Below are positions 28,038 through 38,584 of a stretch of DNA of 64,000 nucleotides, piece by piece. Below the pieces are notes generated by a model. The model worked only from the letters and a program-made list of their open reading frames with translations. It searched no databases and was not told the DNA's origin. Made by a program: the position numbers and the translations under genes. Location: the NCBI RefSeq assembly GCF_023284045.1, contig NZ_JAKIKQ010000005.1:1-64000 (forward strand). The letters are read 5' to 3'. This DNA is from Shewanella kaireitica. GTDB taxonomy: Bacteria > Pseudomonadota > Gammaproteobacteria > Enterobacterales > Shewanellaceae. Positions within the stretch are counted from its first letter, which is position 1. Every line of letters begins with the position of its first letter.

Positions 28038-28889
28038 TTAAAAGTAATGCACATACTCAACGGCCACTCGGTAAAGTACATCATCAAAGCCAATCAGATC
28101 CTGCTCAGATTCTCTATCGATATATTGAGTCATAAAATGCAGCAGATTATTGTTATTCGACAAAGGCACTATCACCCCCATATTTAACCGGTTGAAGGTA
28201 TATGATTTGTTGCCATCATAGCCCCAAAGTCCGTCGTAACGACTGTATTCTAATGATAGCTGCACGCCACTGTGGCTGAAGGTGTAGCGGTTACTCCAAG
28301 AAAAGTAATAACCATAACCTTTACGGTTTAACTCATCTTCAGTAATACCTTGAGAGTCACGTGGCCAATCATCATCTTTTTCCTCTTCGCTATAAGCTAG
28401 ACCTAGAGTAAGACCTAAATCATAGAAATTTTCAGTGCCATAACGGTTGTTCATCCCTATTCCCGCAACCGCTAAAACCTCAAACTCTTCCAGTTGTTGG
28501 CTGTTGTAGTGACCTTCAAGACGGCCAACAAAGCTCAAAGTATGGTCAATATTATCATTGATGTTCATGAATGGACGTTGGTAGTGAAACTTTAAATCCA
28601 TCGAGTTACGATATCTATCTTCATCGTATTTTTCTGAATCTTTTTCGTAGTAATACGTACCGCGCACTCTAAAGTAGTTTTTGTCTAGTTTATAGGTTTT
28701 GTCGTAGCGTAAGTCATCCCATATCAAGGACAAACCGACACCTTTAGACAGTGAACTGTCTGGAGAGTCCTCGTAGGCTTCCATAGCAGATATGACTGAT
28801 ACGGCAAAAGGAGAGTCAGTGGTTTCAGCATTTACCTGACCCGATAAAATACTTGTCGCAATAACTGCGCTTAAAAGGAGGTTTCTCAT
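28038..28889 (-). CDS. Predicted outer-membrane beta-strand protein
   Basis: A 283-residue protein with a signal peptide (about residues 1-21, ending VNAE). The mature part is rich in Tyr, Asp and alternating strands and ends in VAVEYVHYF, with a C-terminal Phe as in outer-membrane barrels. No family recognised. Monocistronic. Confidence 0.65.
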   Translation of the reverse strand: MRNLLLSAVIATSILSGQVNAETTDSPFAVSVISAMEAYEDSPDSSLSKGVGLSLIWDDLRYDKTYKLDKNYFRVRGTYYYEKDSEKYDEDRYRNSMDLKFHYQRPFMNINDNIDHTLSFVGRLEGHYNSQQLEEFEVLAVAGIGMNNRYGTENFYDLGLTLGLAYSEEEKDDDWPRDSQGITEDELNRKGYGYYFSWSNRYTFSHSGVQLSLEYSRYDGLWGYDGNKSYTFNRLNMGVIVPLSNNNNLLHFMTQYIDRESEQDLIGFDDVLYRVAVEYVHYF

Positions 28890-28987
28890 GATGTCCCTAT
28901 AATAGTTAAATCCAGCAATATGCTATTGAAAGTAAGTTCATTTTAGCTGGGTTTTTATAGAAAGGTTACCAAGAAATGTACCTTTTA

Positions 28988-30946
28988 TTAAATGCTTGCC
29001 CTAATTCCTAGACTGACCTCTATATTTTCAACGCTGAGTTCAACTTCCTTTGCTATCTCTTCACTTTGTTGTGACGCGGCTTGGGCGTGGTTTTTAAGAC
29101 TATTCATCGCTGTAATAAAATCATCGAGGTAACTTACCTGCTCTAGAGTACTATTTGATCCCTGCTTGGCTGTGCTTGCCATTTCACTTGCTTGCGATTG
29201 CACACTTTGTGCAACTTGCCAAAGGCTTTGAGCACGCTGTTTTTGCAGTAATGTTGTCTCTTCAATCCCTTGCACTCGGGTATCTAGATCGGTGTTGGCT
29301 TGAGTGAGTTGATTGAGGATCTGCATGATCTCTTTTAGCGATATTTGCGTTCGTTGTGAAAGGTTTCGAACTTCATCTGCAACCACTGCAAAGCCACGGC
29401 CTTGTTCTCCCGCCCTTGCGGCTTCAATGGCAGCATTAAGTGCTAATAGGTTGGTTTGTTCGGCAATGTTACTAATGACATCAATGATCCGTGATACATC
29501 AGAGACAGAGGTCGTTAAGCTTGAAAGCGACTGATGACAATGAGATACCGCATTTTGGGATTCTTCTGTCGCATCCAGCACCGCCTGTGCTTCTTGCTGG
29601 CTAAGCAGCATCTGCTGCATTGTCTGTTGTGCACTGCGTTCCACTTGTTCAGATGTTTGACTCACATCTTGCGCGAGTCCACGGATATGTTCGGTTTGGT
29701 CTTGGGCTGTGAGCACAATCTTTTGAGTTTGTCCTGTACTGGCTGAAATATGCGAAATTCGTTCAACCAGTAAGCTTAGAGATTGAGATACCTGAGTTAT
29801 TTGCTCTCTTTGGCTCTCATCCTCTTTTTCAAATCGATATAGAAGTTGATTAAAGTGGCCTGCAATCTGCCCTGTTTCACAGCGACGCTGTATCGCTAGT
29901 CGCTCGCGACTGTTTGACTCACTCAATTTGTGAAAAGCACGGTTAAGGTGCTTCAGTGGTTTTATCACTCGTCGTTGTTGCAGCACTAAATAGCCAATTG
30001 CAAACACAATCAGTACCGACACCATGATATATATTGCCATGCTGAGCTCTTGTTTTAACTGCCGATTATGTTGCTGTTGTTCTAGGCCTAATGCGAGTAA
30101 AAGCTGCTCTATATTAGCGATGTCTTGGGTCATTGCTTGTTGAGTGCGCTGGTTATCAATGAGCAGCGAGTGAGTGTTATTGACCTCTTTGTTATAGCGG
30201 TTACTTAGGCTCAGTAGTTCACTACGAGCATTTTCGCCGATCTCTATCTCTTCTCCCTCATCATCGCCGAGCGCAAATTCATCCACCTCTATAGTTTCAT
30301 AGATGCCAATAAGCGGCAGGGAGTCGAGCGTATCATGCCAAACATTGAGCTCTGTAATTAGGCTGTTTAACATTGATTTTAGACGTTGTTCTTTACCGAT
30401 TAAGTAACCATCTGTGACTTGAGATAAGCCATAAACTAACGGAGGAAGCTCTCGAGTTAGTGCTAGATATTTATTGGCAAGATCTGGTTGTTGCTGCAAG
30501 CCTTGAAAAGCGTAATCGGCAAGGCGTCGATTATAATCGAGCATCTCTGATTCTGCATGGGCGAGCAGTTGTCGTGGGTTACCCGCGAGCTTGCCCGCTG
30601 CGCGGTAGTCATTATCAAGTGCTAGCACAAAACTGCTAATCGCAGCTTGCAAGGGAAGGACTTCGACACTTTTTTGTTGAGTTATATCGGCTTGAATGTC
30701 GGCTAGATTGAGCTTTGCTTGTTCAAGTTTACTGGCATCACCACTGGACAGGTAGCTATCAAGTTCTCGCCTTATCTCTACCAGAAACGTTTTTTGGATC
30801 TGTTGTAATCCTGATGTTTGTTGTTCAATAAATTGCCGCTCTTCACTACTCCAAAACACCACCCCTGCGAGTAATGCTGCAATGAATAATAATACTGCAG
30901 ATGCAGAGAGTGACAGGGTTGAGATTTTCATTCCGTTGACCGACAT
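28988..30946 (-). CDS. Methyl-accepting chemotaxis protein
   Basis: A 652-residue chemoreceptor. It has a membrane helix at about residues 12-32, a mainly helical periplasmic domain of about 270 residues with no PAS/Cache motif seen, a second helix near 305-322 ([18 protein letters not shown]), a HAMP-like linker and a C-terminal coiled-coil signalling domain with the hairpin-tip sequence [21 protein letters not shown]. It should control CheA-CheW. The ligand is unknown. ATG 30931 is an alternative start. Confidence 0.92.
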   Translation of the reverse strand: MSVNGMKISTLSLSASAVLLFIAALLAGVVFWSSEERQFIEQQTSGLQQIQKTFLVEIRRELDSYLSSGDASKLEQAKLNLADIQADITQQKSVEVLPLQAAISSFVLALDNDYRAAGKLAGNPRQLLAHAESEMLDYNRRLADYAFQGLQQQPDLANKYLALTRELPPLVYGLSQVTDGYLIGKEQRLKSMLNSLITELNVWHDTLDSLPLIGIYETIEVDEFALGDDEGEEIEIGENARSELLSLSNRYNKEVNNTHSLLIDNQRTQQAMTQDIANIEQLLLALGLEQQQHNRQLKQELSMAIYIMVSVLIVFAIGYLVLQQRRVIKPLKHLNRAFHKLSESNSRERLAIQRRCETGQIAGHFNQLLYRFEKEDESQREQITQVSQSLSLLVERISHISASTGQTQKIVLTAQDQTEHIRGLAQDVSQTSEQVERSAQQTMQQMLLSQQEAQAVLDATEESQNAVSHCHQSLSSLTTSVSDVSRIIDVISNIAEQTNLLALNAAIEAARAGEQGRGFAVVADEVRNLSQRTQISLKEIMQILNQLTQANTDLDTRVQGIEETTLLQKQRAQSLWQVAQSVQSQASEMASTAKQGSNSTLEQVSYLDDFITAMNSLKNHAQAASQQSEEIAKEVELSVENIEVSLGIRASI

Positions 30947-31068
30947 CTAAAAAGATGGCGTTAGAATATGTCACTTAGATTACAAAAAAATTACAGAGAA
31001 ACAGTCAATTATAAAAACATTGTTTTAAAAAATGAATTTGAATAAAACTCAAATGAAAACCAATAGAG

Positions 31069-32385
31069 CTACTCAAGCGGCAACCAAACCTGGGCGTGTA
31101 GTCCGCCTTCACTACGATTAGTGAGAATGACTTTGCCTTGGTGGCGATCAACAATTCGCTTAATAATCGCTAAGCCTAAACCAGAGCCAACACTGCCACG
31201 GGCCGTGTCGCCTTGAGTAAAGGGCTCAAACAGTTTTGGGATCTGCTTTTCATCAATACCTGGACCGTTATCTTCAACACTAAAGCCAAGCACTTTTCCA
31301 TTATATTGCGAGCTTATTTTTACCCAACCATTACCATAGCGGTAGGCGTTTTCAACTAAATTACTCAAGATCCGTTTAATGGCGATTCCCTGCATGGGAA
31401 CTGCTGGGCAATCACTGAGATCGGACTCAATAATGCCTTCACGGTTGGACTCTGCTTGGATCACATCATTGATCAGCTCATTGATCTGCTCTGGTTCTCG
31501 GGTTCCCTCTTGATCTTGGCGGATATAAGAGATGAACTGATTAATAATGGCGTCCATATCTTCAATGTCATGCACGATGCCATCTTTAAGGTATTGATCT
31601 TCTTCGACCATCATCTCTGATGCTAATCGAATTCGAGTCAAAGGGGTTCTTAAGTCGTGGGAGATCCCCGCCATTAGCAAGGCTCTGTCTTGCTCTAACT
31701 GTTTCATGCCGTGAGACATCTGATTAAAGGTGTTGGTCACTTCGACAATTTCAGTCGAGCCACTCAAGGGCAGGGGATCTGGGTAGTCACCGCGAGACAC
31801 CGCTGTGGCCGCTTTTTGTAAACGCCTTAGAGGTCTATTTTGCTGACGCGCAAACCACCAACCGCCAGCAACACTAAGTGCACCAATTACCATTAAATAG
31901 AGGGTCAATGGCGAGAGGTTTTTCTCGTTTAATCCAGCAAGTGGCACTTTAATCCATATTGAGGGGGCTTGCGGTGGGCGGATCCAAATTTCAAACTCTT
32001 CGCCTTGTGCAATTCGCACTTCAGCTTCACCGCCCAAATATTCAGACATCTGTGACGACAGGAAGCCATAATAAGTTGCCCGCTCAATACCTGCTTGGCG
32101 TGCATCTTTTTGATTATAAAACTGCATCGCATCATCGCGTACTTTCGCGTTAAGCGCATCCACCATGGTCAGGTGTTCACGGCCAACATCCACGCCGTCA
32201 ACAAAAAGAAGTTTAACTTGGCGAGCAATAAGTTGGTTAATTTGCTGGTAGCTGGGCTTAATAAAATAAACCGCTACCGAGAGATAAGACACCAGCTGAT
32301 TGGTCAGCAGCAGACAGCCAATTAACATCACTGTTTGACTGAAAGAGCTGCGGGGTGTTACGCGGTGCCACCATCTCTTTTTCAT
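31069..32385 (-). CDS. envZ: Osmolarity sensor histidine kinase
   Basis: A 438-residue inner-membrane sensor kinase: helix 1 (about 17-43), periplasmic domain, helix 2 (about 157-178), HAMP, a dimerisation domain with the phospho-accepting H243 in [16 protein letters not shown], and an ATPase domain with N, G1 (DNGPGI) and G2 (GSGLGL) boxes. The H-box sequence and the ompR partner identify EnvZ, which phosphorylates OmpR in response to osmolarity. It follows ompR by 3 bp, so they are cotranscribed. Confidence 0.95.
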   Translation of the reverse strand: MKKRWWHRVTPRSSFSQTVMLIGCLLLTNQLVSYLSVAVYFIKPSYQQINQLIARQVKLLFVDGVDVGREHLTMVDALNAKVRDDAMQFYNQKDARQAGIERATYYGFLSSQMSEYLGGEAEVRIAQGEEFEIWIRPPQAPSIWIKVPLAGLNEKNLSPLTLYLMVIGALSVAGGWWFARQQNRPLRRLQKAATAVSRGDYPDPLPLSGSTEIVEVTNTFNQMSHGMKQLEQDRALLMAGISHDLRTPLTRIRLASEMMVEEDQYLKDGIVHDIEDMDAIINQFISYIRQDQEGTREPEQINELINDVIQAESNREGIIESDLSDCPAVPMQGIAIKRILSNLVENAYRYGNGWVKISSQYNGKVLGFSVEDNGPGIDEKQIPKLFEPFTQGDTARGSVGSGLGLAIIKRIVDRHQGKVILTNRSEGGLHAQVWLPLE

Positions 32386-32388
32386 ATA

Positions 32389-33114
32389 TTACTTTCGTGA
32401 AGCGCCATCAGGCACAAACACATAGCCTAGACCCCAAACAGTTTGAATATAACGCGGATTAGCAGCATCGACTTCAATCAAGCGGCGCAGACGTGAAACT
32501 TGCACATCGATAGAACGTTCTAATGCGGAGTAGTCACGACCACGGGCAAGGTTCATTAACTTATCACGTGATAAAGGTTCGCGAGGGTGGCTAACAAGTA
32601 CTTTTAATACTGCAAATTCGCCGCTTGTGAGCGCAATAGCTTCTTCGCCATGATGCATTTCGCGAGTGGCTAGATTGAGAGAGAATTCACCGAAGGTGAT
32701 CTCCTCTTCCTGCTGTGTTGGGGCACCTGGCACTTCAGGTGTTTGGCGGCGCATTACCGCTTTAATTCGCGCCAGTAGCTCTCGCGGATTAAACGGTTTT
32801 GGCAGGTAATCATCGGCACCGAGTTCAAGACCGATAATTCTATCGACTTCATCACCTTTAGCCGTCAGCATAACAATTGGGATCGGGTTACCTACTTGGC
32901 GTAGTCGGCGGCATATTGAAAGACCATCCTCACCAGGTAACATTAAATCCAATACTAATAGATGGAAGTTTTCACGCTCCAATAAGCGATCCATCTGTTC
33001 GGCATTAGCTGCGCTGCGGACTTGATAACCTTGCTCCATCAAGTAACGCTCCAATAAGGCGCGTAGCCTCATATCATCGTCGACCACGAGAATTTTTGAG
33101 GTTTCTTGTCCCAT
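32389..33114 (-). CDS. ompR: Osmolarity response regulator
   Basis: A 241-residue response regulator with a receiver domain (phospho-acceptor D56 in LLVLDLMLPGEDG, K of LPKPF) and an OmpR-type winged helix DNA-binding domain ending RYIQTVWGLGYVFVPDG. The sequence is very close to enterobacterial OmpR, including SLSTREM-like and RGRDYSALERSIDVQVSRLRR segments. It regulates porin and other envelope genes. First gene of ompR-envZ and divergent from greB, as in E. coli. Confidence 0.96.
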   Translation of the reverse strand: MGQETSKILVVDDDMRLRALLERYLMEQGYQVRSAANAEQMDRLLERENFHLLVLDLMLPGEDGLSICRRLRQVGNPIPIVMLTAKGDEVDRIIGLELGADDYLPKPFNPRELLARIKAVMRRQTPEVPGAPTQQEEEITFGEFSLNLATREMHHGEEAIALTSGEFAVLKVLVSHPREPLSRDKLMNLARGRDYSALERSIDVQVSRLRRLIEVDAANPRYIQTVWGLGYVFVPDGASRK

Positions 33115-33469
33115 GCGTAGGATCCTTTTTTGCTAGGAGGCCAAGTAGGTATTAGGCAACTGGCTGATATTGAATATGAATTAGCTTAATATAGCCGCTT
33201 TAACATGTTGATGACTAGCCGCTAATGAGTAAAAGCTAGCTTTAAGGCCATAAATAAGTATTTGTTTTATGATTAGGTTATTGAAAAGTAGTGCAATAAT
33301 CATCATTCTAACGCTGTTTGTAAATTGTAACTAAATTGAACAAAGTGTTATTTGCCGCACTGTTAGTTAAAAAGCATATTTCCCCCTAGCGCGAAAATAC
33401 AGTGATAGCACTAAAATATGCTATGATTTTTGGCCACAGATTATCATTATCTTCTAAAAAGTAGTCCGT
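33115..33469. other. 355-bp divergent spacer between ompR and greB
   Basis: No reading frame of note. AT-rich, especially 33240-33440. It must contain the promoters of ompR-envZ (minus) and greB (plus). No operator is assigned. Confidence 0.5.
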
Positions 33470-33955
33470 ATGAGAACTAATATCGTCACCCGTGAAGGTT
33501 TCGACAAATTACAAAAAGAGCTGAATTACCTTTGGCGTGAGCATCGACCTGAAATTACCAAGATTGTCAGTTGGGCTGCTAGTTTAGGAGATCGAAGCGA
33601 AAACGCTGACTACACGTTCAATAAGAAGAAACTACGTGAAATAGACCGTAGAGTACGCTATTTACGTAAAACTATCGAAAATGTACAGGTTGTTGATTAC
33701 TCACCCGCGCAAGAGGGCAAGGTATTTTTTGGTGCTTGGGTTGAAATCGAGAATGATAATGGTGAAAAGCGCAGCTTTAAAATTGTCGGTTACGATGAGA
33801 TTTTTGGTCGCAATGATTACATCTCCATTGACTCTCCCATGGCGCGGGGGCTTTTGAAAAAAGAGGTTGATGACGAAGCAGTCATTCATACTCCGGCGGG
33901 TGAGCAAGTTTGGTATATCAACCGCATCTCCTATCAAGGGTTTGAGCCATCTTAG
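33470..33955 (+). CDS. greB: Transcription elongation factor GreB
   Basis: A 161-residue protein with the N-terminal coiled coil (NIVTREGFDKLQKELNYLW, then SLGDRSENADYTFNKKKLREIDRR with the acidic tip) and the C-terminal FKBP-like domain (SPMARGLLKKEVDDE). GreB enters the RNA polymerase secondary channel and stimulates cleavage of backtracked RNA. WREHRPE and the acidic tip favour GreB over GreA. Divergent from ompR; terminator follows. Confidence 0.95.
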   Translation: MRTNIVTREGFDKLQKELNYLWREHRPEITKIVSWAASLGDRSENADYTFNKKKLREIDRRVRYLRKTIENVQVVDYSPAQEGKVFFGAWVEIENDNGEKRSFKIVGYDEIFGRNDYISIDSPMARGLLKKEVDDEAVIHTPAGEQVWYINRISYQGFEPS

Positions 33956-33992
33956 CTTGAACTAGTTATCATCTAGTTATTGCGGTTTTATG

Positions 33993-34022
33993 AAAGCCCG
34001 AATATCGATATTCGGGCTTTTT
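33993..34022. terminator. Bidirectional rho-independent terminator
   Basis: A 12-bp perfect stem (AAAGCCCGAATA 33993-34004 with 34009-34020), TCGA loop, T tract to 34022. It separates convergent greB and the large collagenase gene. Confidence 0.92.
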
Positions 34023-34043
34023 ACTAAAATTTAAACTGTTTTG

Positions 34044-37000
34044 CTAGCGACACCCCTCGGTATCAAACTCTAAAATAACGGTGCTGCCACCAGTTGAGCC
34101 GCTGATCTCCAAGTAACCCCAGTAGTCATTACCTGCGGGAATGTAGATACACTCTTGGCTGCTGTTCGGGTTCGCTGAGCTACCATCACTATTGGCACTA
34201 TTTGGCCAAGAACCATGGTTGTAGTTAAGTGAAATGTCACCATTACCGTGCGCGGTTGTGATGGCAATACTAGTATGCTCGTCTACCTCAGGAATACTAA
34301 AGTTAATCGAATTATCGTCAGCTAAACACAGTGCTTCGCCGCCATTTAAGCGTCCACTATCGCGTGGCGATTGGGTGGCGCAGGCGTCGGGTACTGTGCT
34401 TGGCGTTGGCTCTGTCGGTTCGCTAGCGTCATCGTCGCTACTGAATTGCACACTGTAGTCTTCTACTTCGCCATAACTGATAGTATCGCAGGCACCATCG
34501 ATGCTGCGGTAGCTGAGTGCGACACGCATACGGGTTTTACCGCTAGCGGTTGCAGGCACGTCGATGCTGCTATCAAGTGTGCTGGCAGAGGTGCGATCTG
34601 ACACGACTAGCTCGTTACTATCATCGAAATCACCATCTTGGTTGAAGTCAATCCAGACGTACCAGTATTCGCTGTCCGAGTCATTATTGGTCGTCAGGGT
34701 AATAGCTTGGTTACTGCCTGCATCTAGGTTGATGACTTGTTGAGTGAAGTCGCTATAGCCGCCGAGATCTTTAGCTGAGCTATGGTTGATATTGGCGATG
34801 GCGACCCCTGTGATCCATTCATAGCTCTGTTTGTCGGCACTTTGCATGCAGTACTCGACGCCGTTTGGTGTCGTGTCTGCGTTATCGCCAATACCGTCAT
34901 TGTCGCTATCTTTGGTTTCATTCGGGTCGCTTGGGAATGCGTCACTGTTGTCACCGGTGCCGTCGTTATCGGTGTCGGTTGTTTCAGTTGCATCATTGGG
35001 GAAAGCGTCACGATTATCGCCTACACCGTCTGCGTCGCTATCTAACGATTCGCTAGGGTCGTGAGGGAAGGCATCTTCGCTGTCAATCACTCCATCGCCA
35101 TCACTGTCGGCTGGTTGTGGAGCTGCATCTATAAGATCTTGAGTCACGCTGAAGCTATTGACGCTGTCGGGCTGCGAGAAAACCGCCACTCCTAGACACT
35201 GTTTAGTTTCAGTTGCGATTACTGCGCGGCGTTTACCGTACCAGGCATATTTGGCTTCTTTGGCATACTCTTCACCGGGTTGCAGCGTGGCGTAGATTTT
35301 GTCGAAGTTGACCTCACCTGTTTCGTTCAATACTCGGTAAATACGCACCGGAGTGTCACTGTCATTGACAATGGATAGCGGGTAACCCACCTCATCAATG
35401 TAGTGCTTTTCTATCAGATCACAGCTACCGATAGTATTCGGCTCTGGTAAATCCTCTAGCTCAGCGGCTTCAGCTATGGTGGTTTCGTCAATGGTGTAAT
35501 CAGCGTTTTCGTTGTTTAACACCCCAACGGCGATACAATTTAAGCGTGCATCGGCCACCATAAAGCGACGATTGCCATACCAGCTTGGCGATGAGTAACT
35601 TTCGCCTTGATTAAGTACGCCATAATTACTGCTGTATAGCGGCTTGCCTGTAATGTCGTCGATACGTACGATCGATACAGGGTAGTCAGTGGTGTTGGTT
35701 ACGCTGAACGCCCCTGTGGCATCCTTGTCTTTGATATGACGGTTGACCAGGTCACAGCTACCGAATTGATCTTGCTGTGGAATGGTTTCGGCAACCACGT
35801 CTTCGACCAAGCTAGGCTCTATGGTGAAGTCATTGCTCGATTGGGTCATAACCGCAACCCCAAGGCAGTTATAGTTTGCGTCTGACAGCATCATGCGGTC
35901 ATTCGCGCGCCAGCCTGCAGAGGTGAAGCTGCCTCCTTGTAATAATGTACTGTAACTCTTACTACCGACGTACTCGCCTGTGGTGTTTTTAATCCACAAT
36001 AGAGAAACGGGAACGTCAGTCGTGTTGGTTACGGTCACTTCTGCTAAGGCGGCATCATCTTCTGATACGTATTGCTGCTGCAAATCGCACGAGCCTATTT
36101 GGTTGTCGGCGGGGGTTATTTCATCATTGGGAGCGACGGCTTCAGAGTGAGCTAATACATAATCGATGAAGCCCGCTTCTGTGCGCGTAACGACGGCTTT
36201 GATGGTCGCTTCATAGGCGTCAGTATCACCTGCACGCAGGGCTGCTGCTAGCAAATTAACTTCAACTTTGTGCTCATTGGCAAGGTAGTGCATCGCAAAA
36301 TAAGCCCATTGATACAGGTCGTCATAACTGTCGCGCATCAACATGATGTTGTATAGCGGCGGTACGGTTTTATCTTTTACATTACGCAAGGTGCGCGGGT
36401 AGTTGTTGCCTTGAGAAAGATACTCCGCCATGCCTTCTACCCAAGCGATGTCATACTTGTAGTACTTGTACTCGTCAAAACGGTTGTAACGGCCGTCTAG
36501 GTAATGGGTAAACTCATGTTTTAAATTGTAGATTTGGCCGGAGTAGTCACAAGAGTTACCGACCCAATCGTCATCGCACACCATAGCGATGAAGATGGAG
36601 TTATCATCTGGCTTAGCGGGATCGCCCTCTAGATAGATCCCACCGTTTGAGGTGCTGATCCCAAAAAACGCACCAGCATATTTTTTATAATCATCGGGGC
36701 TTGAGAATGCGTATATATCTAGGCTTTGGTTATCATCATTTGGTAGCGGTGTACCTTGAGTGCCAAAAAACTGATGGAAGTGGATTTCGTGTTCGCTGAT
36801 CTCAGAGCAAGCGCGGTTGAGTTGCTCTGTGGTGGCGGATGCCTGCATATGCAGCGTGTAGTTGGCACTACATTGATGTACCACTGACAGTACCTCTTCT
36901 GCGGTGACGCAGTAGTTGCCGAGTGGGTCGTTAGTATCGCAGCGACGTTCGAGCGGTTCGAGGAAGTCGTAATTAACAATAATCCCCATCGACTCGCTGT

Positions 37001-38240
37001 CGGTGATAGTCGCAAGCTTATCGTGGATCTCGATGATCATGCTGTCGATACGTGCTTTAGCTTCATCGTTACCGACGTCATAGATCCGCGAGAGTGATTT
37101 CAGTGTGGTTGGAACCAGCCATAAGATGTCATCGGTGTCGCTAAAGCGTGCGTCATAAGCGGTCTCTCCAAGGTAGGCGAAAGAGCGCATGACTGATAGC
37201 ACTTCGGTCATTCTATTATTTAAAGCTGTGGTGACTTTATTGTTGCCATAATAAGCCGCCGCGCCGAGTGCCCGTATCGTGTAAATGCTTGCATCGACGT
37301 AGTTATCGTTAGCGAATGGATTGCTCAATAAAGATTGGAACTGCACCAAGGCCATGATGTGTGGCAGTTGCTCGGCAAAGTAGTTTGCCCCTTCACCCGT
37401 GTTAAAGTTAGCAATTGCGCCGGTGTAGGTTTCTTGCAGATCGCCAGCGGGGGCCGCTGCAGATAAGAAACCAGTCATTTTTGCTACGGCTTGCATTGAG
37501 ATATTAAGTGATTGTGCCTGCGCGGCGGTTAATGCTTCACCATCATTGGCGTATACCAGCACAAAGTTAAGCAGACTTAACAGCTGAGGGTCGTTAATAT
37601 CATCGGTTTGTGCAAGGTAGTGCAGTGCTTCACTGACATGGTAAATAATCTCCGCATCGGTTTCGGCGACTTCATCGTAATCGCTAAAAGAAAGCGATAG
37701 TAAAGTTGTTACTGATTGGTCAAAACCAGCTTTACTGCTGATGTTTGCTGCGGGTAACGAGGTGGCAACGTCGGTATCGTATACCAGGTAATCACCTAAA
37801 GGGGGTGGCGGTGGTGGAATGTCCCCGCCGGTCACAGCAACTTCTAGGCTAGCTTGTTCTATATTGCCGCGAATTTTGAAATAGCGCTTTCCTGCTCTTG
37901 AGGTGAAACTTAAGCTCTCTTCATTTGAGTTTGGTGTATCCGCTTGCAGTTCAAGCGCTTCGCTACTCCAGTTGCTTCCAGAGTAAAGGTAAAGCTCGGC
38001 ATCGGCAGTGCCTGAAAAGGTTCCACCTGAAACGGTGATGGTGACATCACTATTTTCATAGGGGACGTTGAAATGCAGGTATAAGGTGTTATCGGTCATG
38101 CAAAGGGGTTTATTGATTTCGACCTCACCTTGTCTAGCAACTGTTGGGCCATCACAATGCTCAGCCGTATGGCCGATATTTGGCAGCAAAGCGGCAAGTA
38201 AACTCCCTGACAATAATGTCTTACGAGTAAAATTTTTCAT
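34044..38240 (-). CDS. Large M9 collagenase-like protease with VHL-like repeats, Ca-binding repeats, GEVED and PPC domains
   Basis: A 1398-residue exported zinc protease. Order: signal peptide (1-25); PPC-like domain (about 28-135); M9-type helical and catalytic region (about 145-700) with H575-E576-x-x-H579 in HEFTHYLDG and third ligand E602 in WVEGMAEY; three tandem repeats beginning GSCDL at residues 716, 827 and 938 that resemble the VHL beta domain; thrombospondin type 3-like Asp-rich calcium repeats (about 1045-1125); a GEVED domain ending GEVEDYSVQF (about 1255); a C-terminal PPC domain to 1398. It should act outside the cell on collagen or other matrix proteins, with accessory domains for adhesion or stability. 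A smaller paralogue is at 11299-14304. Confidence 0.9.
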   Translation of the reverse strand: MKNFTRKTLLSGSLLAALLPNIGHTAEHCDGPTVARQGEVEINKPLCMTDNTLYLHFNVPYENSDVTITVSGGTFSGTADAELYLYSGSNWSSEALELQADTPNSNEESLSFTSRAGKRYFKIRGNIEQASLEVAVTGGDIPPPPPPLGDYLVYDTDVATSLPAANISSKAGFDQSVTTLLSLSFSDYDEVAETDAEIIYHVSEALHYLAQTDDINDPQLLSLLNFVLVYANDGEALTAAQAQSLNISMQAVAKMTGFLSAAAPAGDLQETYTGAIANFNTGEGANYFAEQLPHIMALVQFQSLLSNPFANDNYVDASIYTIRALGAAAYYGNNKVTTALNNRMTEVLSVMRSFAYLGETAYDARFSDTDDILWLVPTTLKSLSRIYDVGNDEAKARIDSMIIEIHDKLATITDSESMGIIVNYDFLEPLERRCDTNDPLGNYCVTAEEVLSVVHQCSANYTLHMQASATTEQLNRACSEISEHEIHFHQFFGTQGTPLPNDDNQSLDIYAFSSPDDYKKYAGAFFGISTSNGGIYLEGDPAKPDDNSIFIAMVCDDDWVGNSCDYSGQIYNLKHEFTHYLDGRYNRFDEYKYYKYDIAWVEGMAEYLSQGNNYPRTLRNVKDKTVPPLYNIMLMRDSYDDLYQWAYFAMHYLANEHKVEVNLLAAALRAGDTDAYEATIKAVVTRTEAGFIDYVLAHSEAVAPNDEITPADNQIGSCDLQQQYVSEDDAALAEVTVTNTTDVPVSLLWIKNTTGEYVGSKSYSTLLQGGSFTSAGWRANDRMMLSDANYNCLGVAVMTQSSNDFTIEPSLVEDVVAETIPQQDQFGSCDLVNRHIKDKDATGAFSVTNTTDYPVSIVRIDDITGKPLYSSNYGVLNQGESYSSPSWYGNRRFMVADARLNCIAVGVLNNENADYTIDETTIAEAAELEDLPEPNTIGSCDLIEKHYIDEVGYPLSIVNDSDTPVRIYRVLNETGEVNFDKIYATLQPGEEYAKEAKYAWYGKRRAVIATETKQCLGVAVFSQPDSVNSFSVTQDLIDAAPQPADSDGDGVIDSEDAFPHDPSESLDSDADGVGDNRDAFPNDATETTDTDNDGTGDNSDAFPSDPNETKDSDNDGIGDNADTTPNGVEYCMQSADKQSYEWITGVAIANINHSSAKDLGGYSDFTQQVINLDAGSNQAITLTTNNDSDSEYWYVWIDFNQDGDFDDSNELVVSDRTSASTLDSSIDVPATASGKTRMRVALSYRSIDGACDTISYGEVEDYSVQFSSDDDASEPTEPTPSTVPDACATQSPRDSGRLNGGEALCLADDNSINFSIPEVDEHTSIAITTAHGNGDISLNYNHGSWPNSANSDGSSANPNSSQECIYIPAGNDYWGYLEISGSTGGSTVILEFDTEGCR

Positions 38241-38584
38241 ATTAATTCTCTTATTTTTATATTGTGTTGTCGTTACGCTATCTGCGATAGATGTGTTGAC
38301 CTAAAGCGAAGCGTTGCGTCGCACTAACCTTCTACTGTTTTGTAGAATGGCATTAGAGATTAATCTCGTGGCTACTTTGATACAATGTGTTAACATCTCC
38401 ATGCTTTTGATAAGCTGTTGTATTTTAATGGGTTAGTTGTTTGGTCATCAGTTTCTATCAGCTAAAATCAGCAATGGTCAGCGGTCAACTGTGGTAAAAC
38501 TGTGACTCGATAGTGTTGCTTGCGGACTGTGCTGTTAGTTGGATGGCATAAGTACTGTTGTTTTCAGTCTTTAAGGGAGAGGTA
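38241..38584. other. Divergent spacer between collagenase and small secreted protein genes
   Basis: About 340 bp without a convincing frame. It should contain the promoters of both flanking genes. No palindromic operator is clear. Confidence 0.45.

Noticed and set aside
33438..33452. AT-rich GATTATCATTATC word upstream of greB resembling half of a Fur box
   Set aside because: Only part of the 19-bp consensus fits, the region is AT-rich, and greB is not a known Fur target.
34860..35105. DNA-level tandem repeat in the Asp-rich part of the large collagenase
   Set aside because: The repetition is at protein level (calcium-binding type 3 repeats); the DNA copies are diverged and not a recent array.
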